The notes under the pieces: model-generated | Told to the model about the DNA's origin: nothing | The model's database searches: none | What the model saw: only the letters and a program-made list of their open reading frames with translations | Position numbers and translations under genes: made by a program | Part shown: one piece after another, positions 35,972 through 44,532 of the stretch | Numbering within the stretch: the stretch's first letter is position 1 | Layout: each line of letters starts with the position of its first letter | Origin: JACMQX01 sp040385105 | Lineage (GTDB): Bacteria; Pseudomonadota; Gammaproteobacteria; Burkholderiales; Burkholderiaceae_C | Direction of reading: 5' to 3' | Assembly (NCBI GenBank): GCA_040385105.1 | Contig: JAZKHY010000017.1 | Span: 1 to 64,000 of the forward strand | DNA length: 64,000 nucleotides

Positions 35972-36529
35972 TTACTTGGTTGGCGACTTGCCGAGGGTGC
36001 TAGTGCCGTACAGTGCGGTACCGGCTTTGAGAGCGCCGCCAAGCAGGGTGCCTGTCGCCTGAGCCTCAGCAGTCTGGGAGATACTCTGCGCAGCTCGCTC
36101 GCCGGCCAGTTTGGTTTGCTGTCCACGCTCATAGGAGAAGCGTCCAGAAGCACGCGTTGATACCGACTTGTTGACCCCTGAGAACAGAGCAGCGAGAGCA
36201 TCTGCAGAAGACAGGGTGTCGAGCTGGTCGAAAGCAGCCTGAGCCGAACCCTCACCCATGACAACACCTGATCCAGACTGCGCGACGCGCATCTGGCCTC
36301 GAATCAGCATGGCCTGCCGCTTGATGTTGTCAGCCTCATTTTGGGCAGCGGTCGAGATGTCTTTGGCTTCAAGATTGCGGAGTTCTTGGTCTAGTGCGCC
36401 CTCATAGAGTGCTGATTGACCCTGAGCCCGTCTTTCCGCAGCCGCAGCCTCTCCAGCATCCTCTTGAGCCGATGCGGACATCACCGAACTTGCCAACCCT
36501 GCAACGGCCATTACTCCAGTTACGCACAT
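35972..36529 (-). CDS. Internal virion protein (T7 gp14-like role)
   Basis: This 185-aa protein has a hydrophobic N-terminus (MCVTGVMAVAGLASSVMSASA) followed by a helical, Ala/Gln-rich body. Small gp14-like proteins typically begin MCG/MCV with such a segment. It is the first of three core-protein genes in order. ATG 36529 lies 4 bp after the acetyltransferase stop, with GGGGGAG as Shine-Dalgarno. Confidence 0.75.
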   Translation of the reverse strand: MCVTGVMAVAGLASSVMSASAQEDAGEAAAAERRAQGQSALYEGALDQELRNLEAKDISTAAQNEADNIKRQAMLIRGQMRVAQSGSGVVMGEGSAQAAFDQLDTLSSADALAALFSGVNKSVSTRASGRFSYERGQQTKLAGERAAQSISQTAEAQATGTLLGGALKAGTALYGTSTLGKSPTK

Positions 36530-36533
36530 AGTT

Positions 36534-36992
36534 CTACTCCCCCTTCAAGTTGAGCGAGTACACATAGCCAACCTGCCGTAGGCCCACACGCTCGAAAAGA
36601 CCCGCTACCCGTTCAGGCTGAATGCCAGTCGAGTTAGCTAAGACCACTTGCGCTGCGCCGCGCGCCTTTGCCTCTGTAATGAATGCCCGTATCAGACGGA
36701 ATCCTGCTGAGCCACCCCGATACTCAGGACGGATAAAGAGAGCCAGGTCGGAAGCTTGCAAGTCAGGGCCGAAGAAATGCGGCCAGACAACGCCAAGGAA
36801 GCCACCAACAACAACGCCATCAACCTCCTCGACCAAAGCGATGCCGTGATCGCCTTTAATCAGGCGGCTCATCAGAAGAGTCAGTGTCGGGATATCGAAG
36901 GAGTACGGGCTGAACACACTCTCCTCGTGCATCTCGCGCCCAATTGCAATCATTGTTGGAATATCGTCGAGGGTGGCGCTACGGATTGGCAT
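36534..36992 (-). CDS. GNAT-family N-acetyltransferase
   Basis: This is about 152 aa from ATG 36992 (MPIRSATLDDIPTMIAIGREM, a standard GNAT start); a TTG at 37010 is also in frame. The acetyl-CoA loop region is ALFIRPEYRGGSAGFRLIRAFITEAKARGA. Acetyltransferases at this place, between tail and core genes, are common in T7-like phages of proteobacteria; their target is unknown. It heads the transcript of the internal virion proteins, behind a TAAATA motif. Confidence 0.85.
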   Translation of the reverse strand: MPIRSATLDDIPTMIAIGREMHEESVFSPYSFDIPTLTLLMSRLIKGDHGIALVEEVDGVVVGGFLGVVWPHFFGPDLQASDLALFIRPEYRGGSAGFRLIRAFITEAKARGAAQVVLANSTGIQPERVAGLFERVGLRQVGYVYSLNLKGE

Positions 36993-37018
36993 GAGGGCAC
37001 GCAAAGTCAATGAAGACC

Positions 37019-37024
37019 TATTTA
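37019..37024 (-). promoter_or_regulatory. TAAATA motif before the acetyltransferase/internal protein unit
   Basis: The minus strand reads TCTCACTAAATAGGTC. A weak 5-bp hairpin (AGGTC-TTCATT-GACTT, one wobble pair) starts in the last base of the motif. It lies in the 42-bp gap after the tail tubular B gene start region, at the head of a four-gene unit. Confidence 0.6.
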
Positions 37025-37052
37025 GTGAGACCCCTTAGCCGAGTGCGTCGGA

Positions 37053-39032
37053 TCAGTTCACAGCGGCGCGCACGATGACACCAAGAACCGTAAGCGGTGT
37101 CGGCGCACTGGATGTAATCTTGATGTTGTTTGGAGAGCGCCATCCAAGGCTCTTGACGCTCTTGTCGCCAGTGAATGGCTCGATCACACTGTCAAGACCG
37201 CCTGTGTTCGTGCGAAATGGAATGTCGTGGTCATTTATTTGAGCCGTGACTGTGTCCTGGAAGCGAACAATGATGTCCGTGACAGATATTTTTTTCCCTT
37301 GAGACGAAGCCGTTGCATCCCCAAACTCGGGATTCAGCATCTCAATGGTCGTGGTGAACGGAAGGCCGATGATCACGTAAGACGCCGCCTGTTGAAGCTC
37401 AATAGTTCCCGTATCACTCACTGTCATGTCCGGATGAACGACTCCATCCGCAATCGCAGTGACGGCTTTCCCGATGAGGTACGAAAGACCAGTGATGACC
37501 GTCGCTGGAGCGCCGTCATACACCGTCGAACAGTCTGAGTAGCAAATGTCTGTGTCGGTGTAGTCGAAGACTTCAACGTAGCGCTTCGTATCACCATTGA
37601 CCTCGCGCTGAACGATCACGTACACGTCATCAACACCATCGCCAGGGACAGTCGCAACAGACTCAAAGCTGCCATCGGTAACGTGGCGAGCCCAAGCCGT
37701 CGTCTCGAATTCCCGTGCCAAAGTCAGCGAAAGAAGCTGCCCATCACTCCGCACCACCCAAGCGATGTAGTCGGGTGAGGCTGCAAACGCCATGTCCTTG
37801 AACGTGCCGGCACGTGACAGGTGCTCAGCGAAGATCGTGATGTCGGGAGCAACGTTCGCATCCTCAGTTACCGAGTAGCTGATTGCCCTCGCCTTCTTGC
37901 CGTCACGCTGAAGGAACACTGTCTCCCTTCCGATTCGCAACGGTCGGACGTGGTTCGATCCATGCTTGGTGTGATCCTTGATGATGTTCGCCGCAATGCC
38001 TGAGATTGCAGATGTGTTTGGCCCGGAGAAGCTGAACTCTGTCGAGCTTGTCAGCGGCTGAAGCTGCCTTGCGCCGACCATGTGGGTGATCGAGTTGTAG
38101 TCGTTGCCTGCAATTTGGACAATGACGGCATCGCTTTCCCGATTGCCGACGGTCAAGTTCAGAAAGTCGCCAGCGGCGCTTCCCCAGATGTGCTGCGGAA
38201 ACTGTGGGCTTCCCCCAAAGAACAGGCGCTGCTCGAAAACGGCGATTGACTGGGGATAGTTGCCGGACTTCCAGTAAGCCTTCGCAGCTCCCGAAACGGA
38301 ACCGACGACAGACCACTCTTGACGTGCAGCAGACGCAAAGGTGCAGGTTATCGTCCAGGTCTCAGAGGTCGTGCTACCGGACATGGAGGCAACAGCAGCG
38401 ATCTGCCCATCACCTGCACCAGCGGTTGGTCCAGTAATTGCGCTAATTGCACCGGCTGTCGTCGTGATTTGGAAGCTTTGCCCAACCACAAATGGTGTTG
38501 CGCCGTTGATAATCTTGAAGGTGACGAAGGCATTGGCGAAGGTGACGTCTGAAACTGCGTTGTAGATCAACGGGATGTCCGTGAGCGTCCAATTCGTATC
38601 GGTGATTCGTGCAAGCTGCTTGGGAGGGTGCGCCGGATGCACGAAGAACATCGTGTTGCCAGGCTGTGTGTATTTCACTTCTGGCAGCTCCGCCTCTGAA
38701 TAGGGAATGGTCAGCGCGTAGCGGACACCGGGAGACGACTCAACAAAGCCTCCGTTCTTGAGGAATTCGATCTTTCCACCGTTGAGCACAAGCATGAAGA
38801 CTGTTTGTGGGTCATAGGTGTATGGGATCAGCCGTCCTGCCTCGCTCGAATCTCGGACCTCTCCGAGAAACAGAGTGCCTCTCCGCTTCGTCGCTCCACC
38901 GTGCAGATACGTGTAGCTGTTCTCCTGGGTCTTGAGCCCCTTGCGGTATGCAGGAAGATCAATACGTGAGATGAGCCGTTCAGACAGTTCCCCGTACTCG
39001 AAGCTGGTTTGAAATGAATCCAGGATCGCCAT
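37053..39032 (-). CDS. Tail tubular protein B (T7 gp12-like)
   Basis: This 659-aa beta-rich protein begins LDSFQTSFEYGELSERLISRIDLPAYRKGLKTQENSYTYLHGGATKRRGT, close to the usual start of podoviral nozzle proteins (SFxxGE ... R-D ... GGxxRRxG). It forms the tail nozzle. It follows the tail tubular A gene by 3 bp and shares its transcript. Confidence 0.88.
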   Translation of the reverse strand: MAILDSFQTSFEYGELSERLISRIDLPAYRKGLKTQENSYTYLHGGATKRRGTLFLGEVRDSSEAGRLIPYTYDPQTVFMLVLNGGKIEFLKNGGFVESSPGVRYALTIPYSEAELPEVKYTQPGNTMFFVHPAHPPKQLARITDTNWTLTDIPLIYNAVSDVTFANAFVTFKIINGATPFVVGQSFQITTTAGAISAITGPTAGAGDGQIAAVASMSGSTTSETWTITCTFASAARQEWSVVGSVSGAAKAYWKSGNYPQSIAVFEQRLFFGGSPQFPQHIWGSAAGDFLNLTVGNRESDAVIVQIAGNDYNSITHMVGARQLQPLTSSTEFSFSGPNTSAISGIAANIIKDHTKHGSNHVRPLRIGRETVFLQRDGKKARAISYSVTEDANVAPDITIFAEHLSRAGTFKDMAFAASPDYIAWVVRSDGQLLSLTLAREFETTAWARHVTDGSFESVATVPGDGVDDVYVIVQREVNGDTKRYVEVFDYTDTDICYSDCSTVYDGAPATVITGLSYLIGKAVTAIADGVVHPDMTVSDTGTIELQQAASYVIIGLPFTTTIEMLNPEFGDATASSQGKKISVTDIIVRFQDTVTAQINDHDIPFRTNTGGLDSVIEPFTGDKSVKSLGWRSPNNIKITSSAPTPLTVLGVIVRAAVN

Positions 39033-39035
39033 GGA

Positions 39036-39596
39036 TCAGAACCTCACGGCGATGATTGACGAATACTGTCCACCCATCGTGTTGAGGACATCCTCAGTCG
39101 CGTCGATGTGCCTAGCAACCTTGAGCTTTTGCCCGTACAGCAAGGTCAAGCTGTCAGCGACCGACTGCGATTTCGTCAACGGATAGGCCATGTCTGCAGC
39201 AAGTCGATAGGAAAACACGTCGGTGAATGAGGCATCCCACTGACTCGAATCCTCAACATCCTTGACGTATCTAACCTTGCAGCTGGTCTCATCCGAAAGG
39301 ACGGTGCTGCCTTGTCGCCTGTAGTCAATGCAGTCATAGACTTCAATCAACCTGAGGCAGTCGGCGGGTAGCTGGTACGTGTAGGCGAACTGGAATGGCG
39401 TGTATGAGGCAAGCCGTGCAAGCTCCACATCAGCGACGGCGAAGTTCCATGTGTGTTCGCGGAGCAGCGCCTTTCGGGACGTTTCGTAGAACGCAATCGC
39501 AAGCTTTTGTTCGGTGGTTCCCTCGTCGAGGGAGATGATGTCGTTGGCGCCGATTCTGCCCAGCGCCACGTTGATGATTTCTAGTTTTCCTGCCAT
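39036..39596 (-). CDS. Tail tubular protein A (T7 gp11-like adaptor)
   Basis: This 186-aa protein begins AGKLEIINVALGRIGANDIISLDEGTTEQKLAIAFYETSRKALLREHTWNFA, the standard start of gp11-type head-tail adaptors. It connects the portal to the nozzle. It is the first gene of a two-gene unit with its own TAAATA motif, leader hairpin and upstream terminator. Confidence 0.9.
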   Translation of the reverse strand: MAGKLEIINVALGRIGANDIISLDEGTTEQKLAIAFYETSRKALLREHTWNFAVADVELARLASYTPFQFAYTYQLPADCLRLIEVYDCIDYRRQGSTVLSDETSCKVRYVKDVEDSSQWDASFTDVFSYRLAADMAYPLTKSQSVADSLTLLYGQKLKVARHIDATEDVLNTMGGQYSSIIAVRF

Positions 39597-39599
39597 TCG

Positions 39600-39626
39600 G
39601 GGTACTCCATGAGTGCCCGGTATTTA
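39600..39626 (-). promoter_or_regulatory. TAAATA motif plus leader hairpin before the tail tubular genes
   Basis: The minus strand reads GTGCAAATAAATAC (TAAATA at 39621-39626). The hairpin GGGCACTC-ATG-GAGTACCC follows, an 8-bp stem with one mismatch, beginning 3 bases after the motif. The terminator of the coat gene lies only 25 bp upstream, so transcription must restart here. Confidence 0.7.
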
Positions 39627-39651
39627 TTTGCACTGAGGTAGCGGAGGCGGG

Positions 39652-39678
39652 AAAAAAGGGCTCCACATCGGGAGCCCC
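39652..39678 (-). terminator. Rho-independent terminator after the coat gene
   Basis: On the minus strand GGGCTCC and GGAGCCC form a 7-bp stem around CGATGT, followed by six or more T. It lies 18 bp after the coat protein stop. Confidence 0.9.
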
Positions 39679-39695
39679 TTGCGAGATTGAATCGC

Positions 39696-40517
39696 TTAGA
39701 TGTCTACTTCGAACTCAAGGACACCAGTGGTATCGACGATGCCTGCTCCCATGGAGAGAACACCCTTGACCCACCATGCGTGCTTGTCAGGAGACCATTC
39801 AATGGACGTACGCAGCTCAGAACCGACTGCGACACCAAGTGCGTCCTTGTGGAACGCAAAGCAGAGGCGCGTGTCTGGAGTTGGCGTTGTGTTGAGCGTG
39901 AGGTACGCGTCAGGAACCTGAACGAACTTGAAGCCCATAAACGTGTCAACATCACCCATAACGAGTGCCTTGACGTTGGCGTAGTCCGAGGACGTGACCT
40001 TCGTTTCACCGAGCAAGTCTTCCATGCCGGCACCACCAATGACCATGATTCGGTCGGATGCGTCAACAGCGTTGTTGTCGAAGATGCGCTTGATTTCAGT
40101 CAGGCGAGCAATAGTCAGCGGACCGCTGTTTGTCGTGGCAGTGATTGAGCCTGCAGCAAGAGCAGCAAGGATGATTTCATCCTGTGCTTTAGCGAGCGCC
40201 TTGGACACGACCTTGACGTACTCACGCTTGATATCGACGCTTGTCTTGAGCAAGTCGAGGTCATCACAGAGGACAGTCGCATATTTGTCTGCAAGAGTGA
40301 CGGTGACCTGGCTGTGCGCAGGTTCAAGAACCGTCAGATCGGCGTTGCGAGTCTTGGAGTACGCTGCGATAGCGCCCAGACGTTGGAACTTTGTGTCGCT
40401 GCCGACAACACCAGTACGCTTGCGGACGTGTGCGTAGAGCTTGGATTCGAGTTGGTAGTCGTGCTTTACATCTGCAGAAAACTGCGTGATGAAGCTGTTG
40501 GAAATAGTAATAGCCAT
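39696..40517 (-). CDS. Major capsid (coat) protein
   Basis: This is 273 aa from ATG 40517, chosen because GGGAGG stands 8 bases upstream; a second ATG at 40535 is in frame. The sequence (MAITISNSFITQFSADVKHDYQLESKLYAHVRKRT ... ILAALAAGSITA ... FGFKFVQVPDAYL-like end) fits the coat proteins of temperate podoviruses such as the Bordetella BPP-1 group, with the HK97-fold inferred. It is a single-gene unit: TAAATA motif and long hairpin leader in front, terminator behind. Confidence 0.85.
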   Translation of the reverse strand: MAITISNSFITQFSADVKHDYQLESKLYAHVRKRTGVVGSDTKFQRLGAIAAYSKTRNADLTVLEPAHSQVTVTLADKYATVLCDDLDLLKTSVDIKREYVKVVSKALAKAQDEIILAALAAGSITATTNSGPLTIARLTEIKRIFDNNAVDASDRIMVIGGAGMEDLLGETKVTSSDYANVKALVMGDVDTFMGFKFVQVPDAYLTLNTTPTPDTRLCFAFHKDALGVAVGSELRTSIEWSPDKHAWWVKGVLSMGAGIVDTTGVLEFEVDI

Positions 40518-40539
40518 CTGCGTGGCCTCCCTCATGGTT

Positions 40540-40569
40540 GTGTTTCGGATGCGCTTGTCTCCGAAACAC
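40540..40569 (-). promoter_or_regulatory. Long leader hairpin of the coat mRNA
   Basis: GTGTTTCGGA and TCCGAAACAC form a perfect 10-bp stem with a 10-base loop, ending only a few bases before the coat start region. It lies about 75 bases after the TAAATA motif, unlike the other units where the hairpin is directly at the 5' end. It probably stabilises or regulates the most abundant message. Confidence 0.7.
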
Positions 40570-40639
40570 GGAGGGCCTGATGGCAGTGGCTAACTAGCGG
40601 GGCTTTTGGCTTGTCCTGGCGTTAGGCTGATATCCACGC

Positions 40640-40645
40640 TATTTA
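40640..40645 (-). promoter_or_regulatory. TAAATA motif before the coat gene
   Basis: The minus strand reads GCCCAAATAAATAGCG, 23 bases after the scaffold terminator. It gives the coat gene a leader of about 120 bases. Confidence 0.7.
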
Positions 40646-40668
40646 TTTGGGCCACCAACCGGGCAAAG

Positions 40669-40690
40669 AAAAAAGGAGCCCTTAGGCTCC
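40669..40690 (-). terminator. Rho-independent terminator after the scaffold gene
   Basis: On the minus strand GGAGCC-TAAG-GGCTCC is a 6-bp stem followed by six T. It lies 22 bp after the scaffold stop and just before the coat promoter motif. Confidence 0.88.
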
Positions 40691-40712
40691 TTGCTGGTTG
40701 AGTGCGCGCGGT

Positions 40713-41438
40713 CTACTTCACGTTCTTCTCGTACCATGCGGTAACGAGCTGCTGCTTGGCAGGGTCGTTCCAGTAGTCCTCAGAGAATTGGATGGCCTCA
40801 ATGTCCTGTCGGGACATCGAACCGCCAACGGATGTGCCTTTGACCGAGGAGACGCTGTCTTCACCAAGTTCCGCACCCATGCGTGCGAGAAGCTTCATCA
40901 CGGCCGGGTGGTTCCAGACAGGGTCATCAATGGACGCATCTGACGGTGCGAAGGCTTCAAAAGCCTTGTTGGCTGCGCTCAGGTTGTGCTGAAAGTCCGT
41001 ACCCCATTCGCCTTCAAGGGTCTGCTGCACCTTGTCGGCGGTCCACGCGTCAGCTTGACTTGTCTGAAGCTGCTTCGAGTACGTGTCCATGATCCATGCG
41101 TACTGATCTTTGGTCAGGCCTTTGGCGAGCGCGTCAGCTTTGAATGCTGCGGTGCGCTCCTCATCAACAGCAAAGCCTTCACCGAATTTGTAGTCGTACT
41201 CGTCGATAGACGCAGCAGGCAGGTTCGGCTTTTTGGAGAAGCCTTTCTCCAGCGACACATAGGACTTGGCCAGCTTTTCAAAGTCTGGCGTGCCATCTGC
41301 CTTCATGAACTTTGGCGGAACGTATGCATACTCTGACGGTGTGGGCTCAGTATTCTGTGTTGGCGAAGGGGCCTGATTTACTTGATCAGGCGTGTCGGAC
41401 ACTGCCGACTCTGGTTGTGTGGTGATTTCCTCACTCAT
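40713..41438 (-). CDS. Capsid assembly scaffold protein (T7 gp9-like)
   Basis: This 241-aa acidic protein has a Pro/Thr/Gln-rich disordered N-terminus and the region FMKADGTPDFEKLAKSYVSLEKGFSKK, typical of T7-type capsid assembly proteins. It lies directly before the coat gene, as in T7. Its start overlaps the stop of the 78-aa gene by 8 bases. Confidence 0.88.
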   Translation of the reverse strand: MSEEITTQPESAVSDTPDQVNQAPSPTQNTEPTPSEYAYVPPKFMKADGTPDFEKLAKSYVSLEKGFSKKPNLPAASIDEYDYKFGEGFAVDEERTAAFKADALAKGLTKDQYAWIMDTYSKQLQTSQADAWTADKVQQTLEGEWGTDFQHNLSAANKAFEAFAPSDASIDDPVWNHPAVMKLLARMGAELGEDSVSSVKGTSVGGSMSRQDIEAIQFSEDYWNDPAKQQLVTAWYEKNVK

Positions 41439-41667
41439 GTGCGTCTCCTTGTTCTTGTGGTTTCTCGGCTATTCCGAGCTGCACGAGGATGTGACGCACC
41501 ACGTCTCTACGTCCCGCATTCCGAGCGTGAACATACGGGTCCTTGTGGAAGGAATCGTTGTCGTAGTACAGACGGTGGAGATGATCGAGGACCGCAACGC
41601 CTGCGGGCGTGTTGACGAACACTGACTTATAGGTGGCGGCTGATATGAGTTGTGAGTTGTCCGTCAT
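41431..41667 (-). CDS. Small virion-module protein (Bbp19-like)
   Basis: This 78-aa protein (FVNTPAGVAVLDHLHRLYYDNDSFHKDPYVHARNAGRRDVVRHILVQL) fits a small conserved family found next to scaffold genes in temperate podoviruses, named for BPP-1 Bbp19. It starts the scaffold unit behind a TAAATA motif. Its exact role is unknown. Confidence 0.7.
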   Translation of the reverse strand: MTDNSQLISAATYKSVFVNTPAGVAVLDHLHRLYYDNDSFHKDPYVHARNAGRRDVVRHILVQLGIAEKPQEQGDAHE

Positions 41668-41671
41668 GCGG

Positions 41672-41695
41672 GCTCCGGTAGTTGCCCGATATTTA
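41672..41695 (-). promoter_or_regulatory. TAAATA motif plus leader hairpin before the Bbp19-like/scaffold unit
   Basis: The minus strand reads GTCCATAAATAT (TAAATA at 41690-41695), then CGGGC-AACTACCGGA-GCCCG, a perfect 5-bp hairpin starting one base later. The ATG of the 78-aa gene follows almost directly. Confidence 0.65.
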
Positions 41696-41721
41696 TGGAC
41701 ACGCCACCGGAAAAACCGCTG

Positions 41722-42402
41722 TCAGGAACTCAAATACAAGTACCAAGCATAGACGCCCCTCCAGGCAAGCAAGGACGCAGCCGATATTCCGAAGAGGATG
41801 GGGAATAAATTTCGAACGCCCGCCTCCGAATAGATGAGCCCATTCCAGTTCGCTCGTACCACCAACCAGTACAGCTTGAATCTACTTGTCGAAACGGGAA
41901 TGTTCACAAATGGCACTTGGCCAATCTCATCACCACCCCTGGAGAGGAAGCGAAGGGTCCCTTTGGCTTTTGCAGATGGAATTTTGAGATCAGTAAACTC
42001 GGGCATGACCCTTACCGCTGCCCCGTCGCCTCTCATCTTCCGCGCACTCTCCACGAATGCTGCGAACATTTCCAAACCGGGATGAATAACACCAGTATCG
42101 ATGTGGCGCTGAAGAATCTTCGTAAGGAAAGCGTCTCTCATTTCTGACATCGACTGTTCATTCGATACGACCAACGCTCTGACCATCTTTTGACCTTCGT
42201 GGGAGAAGCGATATCGCGCTCCTAGATACGCCAGCAGCGCGCAACCTACGGCCCAGAACTTCCACTGGGGGATCGAAGACCCTTCCTTGCCTACGAGCGT
42301 ACTTAACAGCGCGCTTTGCGGCACTTCCAAGAAAGCAGCGATGAGGATTGTGGCGCTAACAACCACGAGGTTGCGCCTGATCTTGTCGTCTTCGTCATCC
42401 AC
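41722..42402 (-). CDS. Membrane protein of unknown function (probable moron)
   Basis: This 226-aa protein has hydrophobic segments near residues 12-32, 45-62 and 200-222, and a soluble middle part (about 70-190). I recognise no family. It interrupts the otherwise T7-like order between connector and scaffold. It has a Shine-Dalgarno-rich leader (GGAGG and AGGTGG) and a variant motif (CAATAAATG) upstream. A gene inserted like this is usually an added lysogen-expressed gene. Confidence 0.65.
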   Translation of the reverse strand: MDDEDDKIRRNLVVVSATILIAAFLEVPQSALLSTLVGKEGSSIPQWKFWAVGCALLAYLGARYRFSHEGQKMVRALVVSNEQSMSEMRDAFLTKILQRHIDTGVIHPGLEMFAAFVESARKMRGDGAAVRVMPEFTDLKIPSAKAKGTLRFLSRGGDEIGQVPFVNIPVSTSRFKLYWLVVRANWNGLIYSEAGVRNLFPILFGISAASLLAWRGVYAWYLYLSS

Positions 42403-42411
42403 CTAAACCTC

Positions 42412-42417
42412 CATTTA
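42412..42417 (-). promoter_or_regulatory. Variant motif (TAAATG) before the 226-aa membrane gene
   Basis: The minus strand reads TTCCAATAAATGGAGG. It departs from the TAAATA consensus at the last base, has no leader hairpin and lies within the Shine-Dalgarno area. It may be a weak member or chance. Confidence 0.3.
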
Positions 42418-42489
42418 TTGGAACCCATTCCCGCAATGTAACTTACAGAGCAATCGAATCTCGACCCTGGCAGCACCAAATCTGAGCTG

Positions 42490-44133
42490 TCAGAACAGGG
42501 ATTCTGGTGGTGACCCGTTGGCACTAGCCTCAGCCATCGCTACTTGTTGCGCCTGGGCCTGAGCGGCCTCCTGCGCCTTCTGCCTCGTGTAGCGGATGCG
42601 CTTCACGGCGTCGTCGTCATTAAGCATCTCGGGGTCAATGCCCAGCATGTCAGCCAGACGCAGCACCGTCTTGTCATAGTTGATGTAGTCCAGGATTTCA
42701 GGCTTTGCCTGGGCAATGTTCGTGACGCGCTGCACATACTGGTCGATCTGCTCAACCTCCTGCATCTTCTGTGAGCGTGCGAGCGGTGAGCGGTAGTCGA
42801 TCTCGAATTCCCGGCCGGCCAGCGAAGGCGGTGCAGGCGGCAACAGGCCGGCTCTTACCGCCAAGCCGAAACAACGCTCGACAAGATGGGTAAGGTACTC
42901 AGACTGCATCCGAGCAAAGATCGGCCCAAGAATCTGGCGCACTTGGTTGTTGCGAGTCTGAACCTCCGTTGCTGTCTGGATTGCTTTCTCTGTCGGGCCG
43001 AGCTGGTCGGCCAAGAGCATCTTGCGGATAGAGCCTTGAAGTGACGCGACTTCGTTCATTGCGAACTGGATGTCGCCGCCCGTAGCCAGCGGCTGAATGT
43101 TGTCCATGTCGCCCACGGGAATGAACCGGCGTGGTCCAAATCTGATGGTGGACGGATTGATCAGCCCGTCATCCTTCACCTTGAACATGCCGCTGATGTG
43201 CATGTCCATGTTCAGGTGCATGTTCTCCTTGACCTTGTTCAGGGACTTGATGTCGGGGAGCGCGTCGAACACGGGGCCGCGGGCATAGTCCGTATCAGGA
43301 ATCTTGAGCCAGCGGGGCACGATGACCGGCATTTCATGGAAGCCAGACTCCTTCACAACGGTCCCGCACTTGGCGACCCAGATCGACTCCCAAGGTAGAT
43401 TTCGCTTTGTCTTGCCGTCAGATTGCTTGCCACCTTTCAGGCGAGGTCGAATCCCGACAACGAAGCGGTACAGCTTCGTGGAGTGAGGGTCTGCGGCGTA
43501 CCCATCACGCATTTCCTGGGGCAGCGATTCAAGCCCGAACTCCAACACGGCCTCCTGGACTGTGTAATAGAACTGCCGGTAGACGGTGTCGATATAGCCA
43601 AGGTTCAGGGTCTCTTGGCAGTACAGGTGGTTTAGTGGCCAGGTCTCGAAGCGGTACTTGGCGCCCTTCAACTCCACGTAGATGCCCGCCATGCCAGCGA
43701 TCATCTGGTGCAGGGTGAACTCCAGTGCCTCACTGTCGTAGTTCGACGCGTGAATCATCGTGTGGATGCGTTCAGCGGCATCCTTGAGCCATTCCTTGCC
43801 GTCTTGGTCTAGATCGTCGTCCGAGGACTTGGAGTCAGCCAAGTCGAACCAGCGGGTATTGGGCGGCGTAAGGCTCGACAGTACTGAGCTTGCCAACAGT
43901 CGAACGGCATCCGTGCCCGTGCTGTCAAAGAGCTTCGCCTGCTTGGCCCTCGTTCCCTGCGCATTGGTGATGCCGTCCGAATCGCCTTCGCTGAAACCGA
44001 CGCCCAATGTGGGATAGGTGAAGTCGTAGCAGTCGCGGTATTCCCGGTCCAGCGGCTCACGGATCGACTTGAGCTTGTCGAACTGGCGAAGGACTCCCCT
44101 ACCCTTGTCGGACGCTTGGTTGACAGAGGCCAT
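42490..44133 (-). CDS. Head-tail connector (portal) protein, T7 gp8-like
   Basis: This 547-aa protein has the podoviral connector signature near the start (FDKLKSIREPLDREYRDCYDFTYPTLG ... LLASSVLSSLTPPNTRWFDL) and LGPTEKAIQTATEVQTRNNQVRQILGPIFARMQSEYLTHLVERCF in the wing/stem region. It forms the dodecameric portal. Its start lies 2 bp after the 101-aa gene. Confidence 0.93.
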   Translation of the reverse strand: MASVNQASDKGRGVLRQFDKLKSIREPLDREYRDCYDFTYPTLGVGFSEGDSDGITNAQGTRAKQAKLFDSTGTDAVRLLASSVLSSLTPPNTRWFDLADSKSSDDDLDQDGKEWLKDAAERIHTMIHASNYDSEALEFTLHQMIAGMAGIYVELKGAKYRFETWPLNHLYCQETLNLGYIDTVYRQFYYTVQEAVLEFGLESLPQEMRDGYAADPHSTKLYRFVVGIRPRLKGGKQSDGKTKRNLPWESIWVAKCGTVVKESGFHEMPVIVPRWLKIPDTDYARGPVFDALPDIKSLNKVKENMHLNMDMHISGMFKVKDDGLINPSTIRFGPRRFIPVGDMDNIQPLATGGDIQFAMNEVASLQGSIRKMLLADQLGPTEKAIQTATEVQTRNNQVRQILGPIFARMQSEYLTHLVERCFGLAVRAGLLPPAPPSLAGREFEIDYRSPLARSQKMQEVEQIDQYVQRVTNIAQAKPEILDYINYDKTVLRLADMLGIDPEMLNDDDAVKRIRYTRQKAQEAAQAQAQQVAMAEASANGSPPESLF

Positions 44134-44135
44134 TC

Positions 44136-44441
44136 TTAGCCTCCGAAGGACTGGAGCAGTGTCGCGTGCTTGGCCTTTCTCTGAGATTTTGCGTTCTCGT
44201 CCTCAAGGTCGCCCTCTTCAGACTGCAAGCCGCCCAACAGCGTGCGCTGACGCTGGCGTCTGTCCAGGTCTTGCTTGGCCATCGCTACCTGATCGGCCAG
44301 TACCTTCTGGGTTTCTTTCTGCTTCTCGGCGTCCTTTTCTGCCGTGATCTTGTCGGCCTCTGCTTTTGCCCGGTCGCGCGCAGCGTTCTCCTGGGCAATC
44401 AGTTCTTCTTGACTTGGGCCTTTTGGTCCTCCACCGCACAT
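44136..44441 (-). CDS. Small coiled-coil protein at the head of the virion block
   Basis: This 101-aa protein begins MCGGGPKGPSQEELIAQENAARDRAKAEADKITAEKDAEKQKE, a long charged coiled coil. Short proteins of this kind are common directly before connector genes in temperate podoviruses; their function is unknown. It has a TAAATA motif and a leader hairpin whose 3' arm carries GTGAGGAG. Confidence 0.75.
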   Translation of the reverse strand: MCGGGPKGPSQEELIAQENAARDRAKAEADKITAEKDAEKQKETQKVLADQVAMAKQDLDRRQRQRTLLGGLQSEEGDLEDENAKSQRKAKHATLLQSFGG

Positions 44442-44449
44442 ACTGTCTC

Positions 44450-44480
44450 CTCACTCGAGTTTTTCTTGTGAGGTATTTAC
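44450..44480 (-). promoter_or_regulatory. TAAATA motif plus leader hairpin before the connector unit
   Basis: The minus strand reads ACCGTAAATA (TAAATA at 44475-44480). CCTCAC and GTGAGG follow at once, a perfect 6-bp stem with a 13-base loop. The Shine-Dalgarno GAGGAG lies in and just after the 3' arm. Confidence 0.7.
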
Positions 44481-44532
44481 GGTTTCAGGTCACCGCCCTA
44501 TGCTTGGGCAATAATTCTTAAAGGAGGTCGGC